From: Petrosia ficiformis
Lineage: Eukaryota > Porifera > Demospongiae > Haplosclerida > Petrosiidae
Length of the DNA: 64,000 nt
Assembly: GCA_947044365.1 (NCBI GenBank)
Contig: OX345648.1
Location: forward strand, 5,789,617 to 5,853,616
Direction: 5' to 3'
The position numbers and the translations under genes are program-made. The notes below the pieces were generated by a model. That model saw only the letters and a list, made by a program, of their open reading frames with translations. It ran no database searches and had not been told where the DNA came from. Below are positions 61,908-64,000 of this stretch, piece by piece (the stretch's first letter is position 1; each line of letters begins with the position of its first letter).

Positions 61908-64000
61908 TCATACATCATCACCATCATCCTCCTCATCCTCCTCCTCCTCCTCCTCCTCCTCCTCCTCCTCTTCTGCTTCAGCTAGCATCATTAACCATTG
62001 ATTAACCTTAATATTTACAATTAATTAACCTTAATAATTACAATTAAACATGCAGTGATTAATTAACCAGTGATTAACTTTAATAATTAAAATTAATTAA
62101 CCTTAATAATTTAGCAGTGATTAACTTTAATAATTAATTAACTGGTTAACCTTAATAATTACAATTAACCGGTGATCAACCTTAATAATTACAATTAATT
62201 AACCAGTGATTAATCTTAATAATTATAATTAATTAACCAGTGATTAACCTTAATAATTACAATTAATTAACCAGTGATTAACCTTAATAATTACAATCAA
62301 TTAACCAGTGATTAACTTTAATAATATTATTAATTAACTGGTCAACCTTAATAATTACAATTAACCAGTGATTAACCTTAATAATTATATTTAATTAACC
62401 TTAATAATTACAATTAATTAACCAGTGATTAACTTTAATAATATTATTAATTAACTGGTCAACCTTAATAATTACAATTAACCAGTGATTAACTTTAATA
62501 ATTACAATTAATTAACAAGTGTAATATTAACCTTTAATTAAGTACAATATAAACATACATGATTGCTTCCCTACCTGAAATAAAGCTCTCCCTTTTCCTG
62601 GGTATTGATCAGATGGGTCTTCCCTCCATTGCAAGAGGACCTCCTCTTCAACAACATCCATTTCATACCAGTATGAAAATAGACGCAAGAGTAATCCTAT
62701 CAAAGTGGGTGGGGCACTTTGTTAATTAATAATTATTAATAATTACTTATCATTTATTTACCTTTAGGGAAATTCATATCATGTGAAAATACTTGTGTAG
62801 CATATATTACCACCATTTGTAATGAAGTGTCATCATGAACTAGTTTCTGAATTATTAACTGTATGTGTATATAAATATATGTGTGTATGTGTGTATGTAT
62901 GTATGTATGTATGTATGTATGTATGTATGTATGTATGTATGTATTATGTATGTATGTATGTATGTATGTATGTATGTATATATGTATGTACATGACATTA
63001 TATATTCTCTGTGTACTGTACATGTATATATGTACCTTATATTCTTGCATTAATGTTTTCTCATTAGTGAGACTTTCCTTTGTTAAATTAGCAATTGACT
63101 GTTTGGTCACATGACCCAAGATACTATATCACATGATAGTAATGGGATATGCATATGACGATCATTGTGAGTCATACCTTTTAGTGAGTAACATCACCAA
63201 TTCTGGATTCTTAAATAGTTTATGATCAACATTAGTCTGTGCATATTATAGATATACATAATATATACATTGTTACATACATACATGTACAAACGTACAT
63301 ACGTACGTACATACATACATACATACATATATATATACATATTCATACCTTTAGCCATTTATAGACAGACAGTGCAGTAACATCAGATCGTTTTAATAAT
63401 GATTTTAATTCGGATTGAATATGTTTAAGTGGATATAAAAATCCCAGGTTCTATTTATAGATAGATAGATAGATGTCGTAAACATACATGTATACACATA
63501 TAGACATTTACTCTTGTCTCTAGTAATTGTGATACAGCATCATATGATCTATGAGAAGCAGGAAGAAGTGAGGTCATCATGATACCCTCATTCTGAAACT
63601 GAGTCTGAATCCCATCCTGTTAATATATACAAATGATTGCTTAATAACACTCAATGCCACACCCACTTACACGACCAATCAGATTAGTTACAGCTTGTAA
63701 TACTATCAGTACAGTAGGATGATAAGCACCATCAGTAAATAAACTAGAGACTTCTGATAATGAGGATAAGCCCTACAAGATTGAGTAACAAGTGAAGTCA
63801 TGAGTGACACAAGTGAGTTATATATGATTGTAACCTGTGATACAGCTCTAGCAAGGTAACCAGCGATAGCATTACGAGCTAATGGATAAGTTGTATCAGA
63901 TGTTGATAAAGATGCCAATACTTGACCACCAGCCTAATTGAGGGACATCAATAATCATGAATAATTAATGAGTAATAATTACTTTTATGAACATGTTTGA
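61908..64000 (-). CDS. EIF4G2: EIF4G2 (DAP5/p97) translation factor, C-terminal part
   Basis: Scaffold for cap-independent translation. The window holds only the 3' exons. From the right edge: ARNAIAGYLARAVSQ, GLSSLSEVSSLFTDGAYHPT, TNVDHKLFKNPELVMLL, LVHDDTSLQMVVIYATQVF and FPKG. The W2/MA3-type end reads SYWYEMDVVEEEVLLQWRED and PGKGRALFQVNQWLMMLAEA. It closes in an acidic run of about 12 Glu and then DEEDDGDDV at 61908. Human EIF4G2 ends with GKGKALFQVNQWLTWLETAE plus Glu, which fixes the identity. The gene continues beyond 64000. It converges on PIGQ with 100 bp between stops. Confidence 0.92.
61990..62525. repeat. TTAACCAGTGATTAACCTTAATAATTACAA minisatellite
   Basis: About 12-15 units of 30-45 bp combining TTAACCAGTGATTAAC and TTAATAATTACAATTAA, in the last intron of EIF4G2. 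Unit length varies by internal deletion. Confidence 0.9.
62880..62995. repeat. (GTAT)n microsatellite in an EIF4G2 intron
   Basis: About 110 bp of GTAT units between the exon LVHDDTSLQMVV and the exon GHVTKQSIANLTKES. Confidence 0.92.

Overview
The window is nuclear DNA from an animal, most likely a demosponge or another early-branching metazoan. It is AT-rich. Most introns are about 45-100 bp with GT..AG ends, and genes lie roughly one per 2.7 kb. The gene set is metazoan (HIPK, BRSK, CECR2, SYCP3, ZDHHC17, KIAA1549-like), and introns swell mainly where they hold tetranucleotide microsatellites. The phylum is inferred from compactness and gene content, not proven.

Layout, left to right: 3' part of CLN3 cut by the window edge (-, 1-1306); class II PI3-kinase (-, 1484-10665); 40-bp minisatellite; NAT10 (-, 11334-17687) divergent from CECR2 (+, 17989-23714); RPS13 (-) divergent from a VAMP7-like longin SNARE (+); BRSK kinase (-, 25982-30522); FGFR1OP2/SIKE coiled-coil protein (-) divergent from UMPS (+); HIPK (+, 34042-36699); Asterix/WDR83OS (-); a large Ser/Thr-rich type I membrane protein (-, 37891-43610); a tandem cluster of type II membrane proteins (+, 43761-49787); ILRUN (-) divergent from EMC10 (+); ZDHHC17 (-) divergent from SYCP3 (+); CEPT1/CHPT1 (-) divergent from PIGQ (+); and EIF4G2/DAP5 (-), cut by the right edge.

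Most genes are identifiable housekeeping or signalling orthologues. The accessory part is 43.6-50.1 kb: four small, unrecognised, paralogous-looking genes encode a short cytosolic N-terminus, one membrane segment and an extracellular helix with cysteines seven residues apart (C-x6-C-x6-C). A degraded fifth copy and a duplicated bidirectional promoter accompany them. This is the best candidate for an undescribed system.

Other notable items are a degenerate TTAGGG array in a PI3K intron, a 10-nt microexon in ILRUN, a TA-flanked inverted-repeat transposon carrying a HIRAN-like exon in a CEPT1 intron, a 182-bp repeat flanked by CATA microsatellite at two loci, and NRF1-like and RFX X-box-like palindromes. 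Seven divergent gene pairs share promoters of only about 55-300 bp. Functionally, several genes act in ER membrane biology (Asterix, EMC10, CEPT1, PIGQ, with ZDHHC17 in the secretory pathway), but nothing shows that this grouping is more than chance. Spliced structures were deduced by eye from splice signals and family similarity; exon edges are reliable where stated and approximate otherwise.
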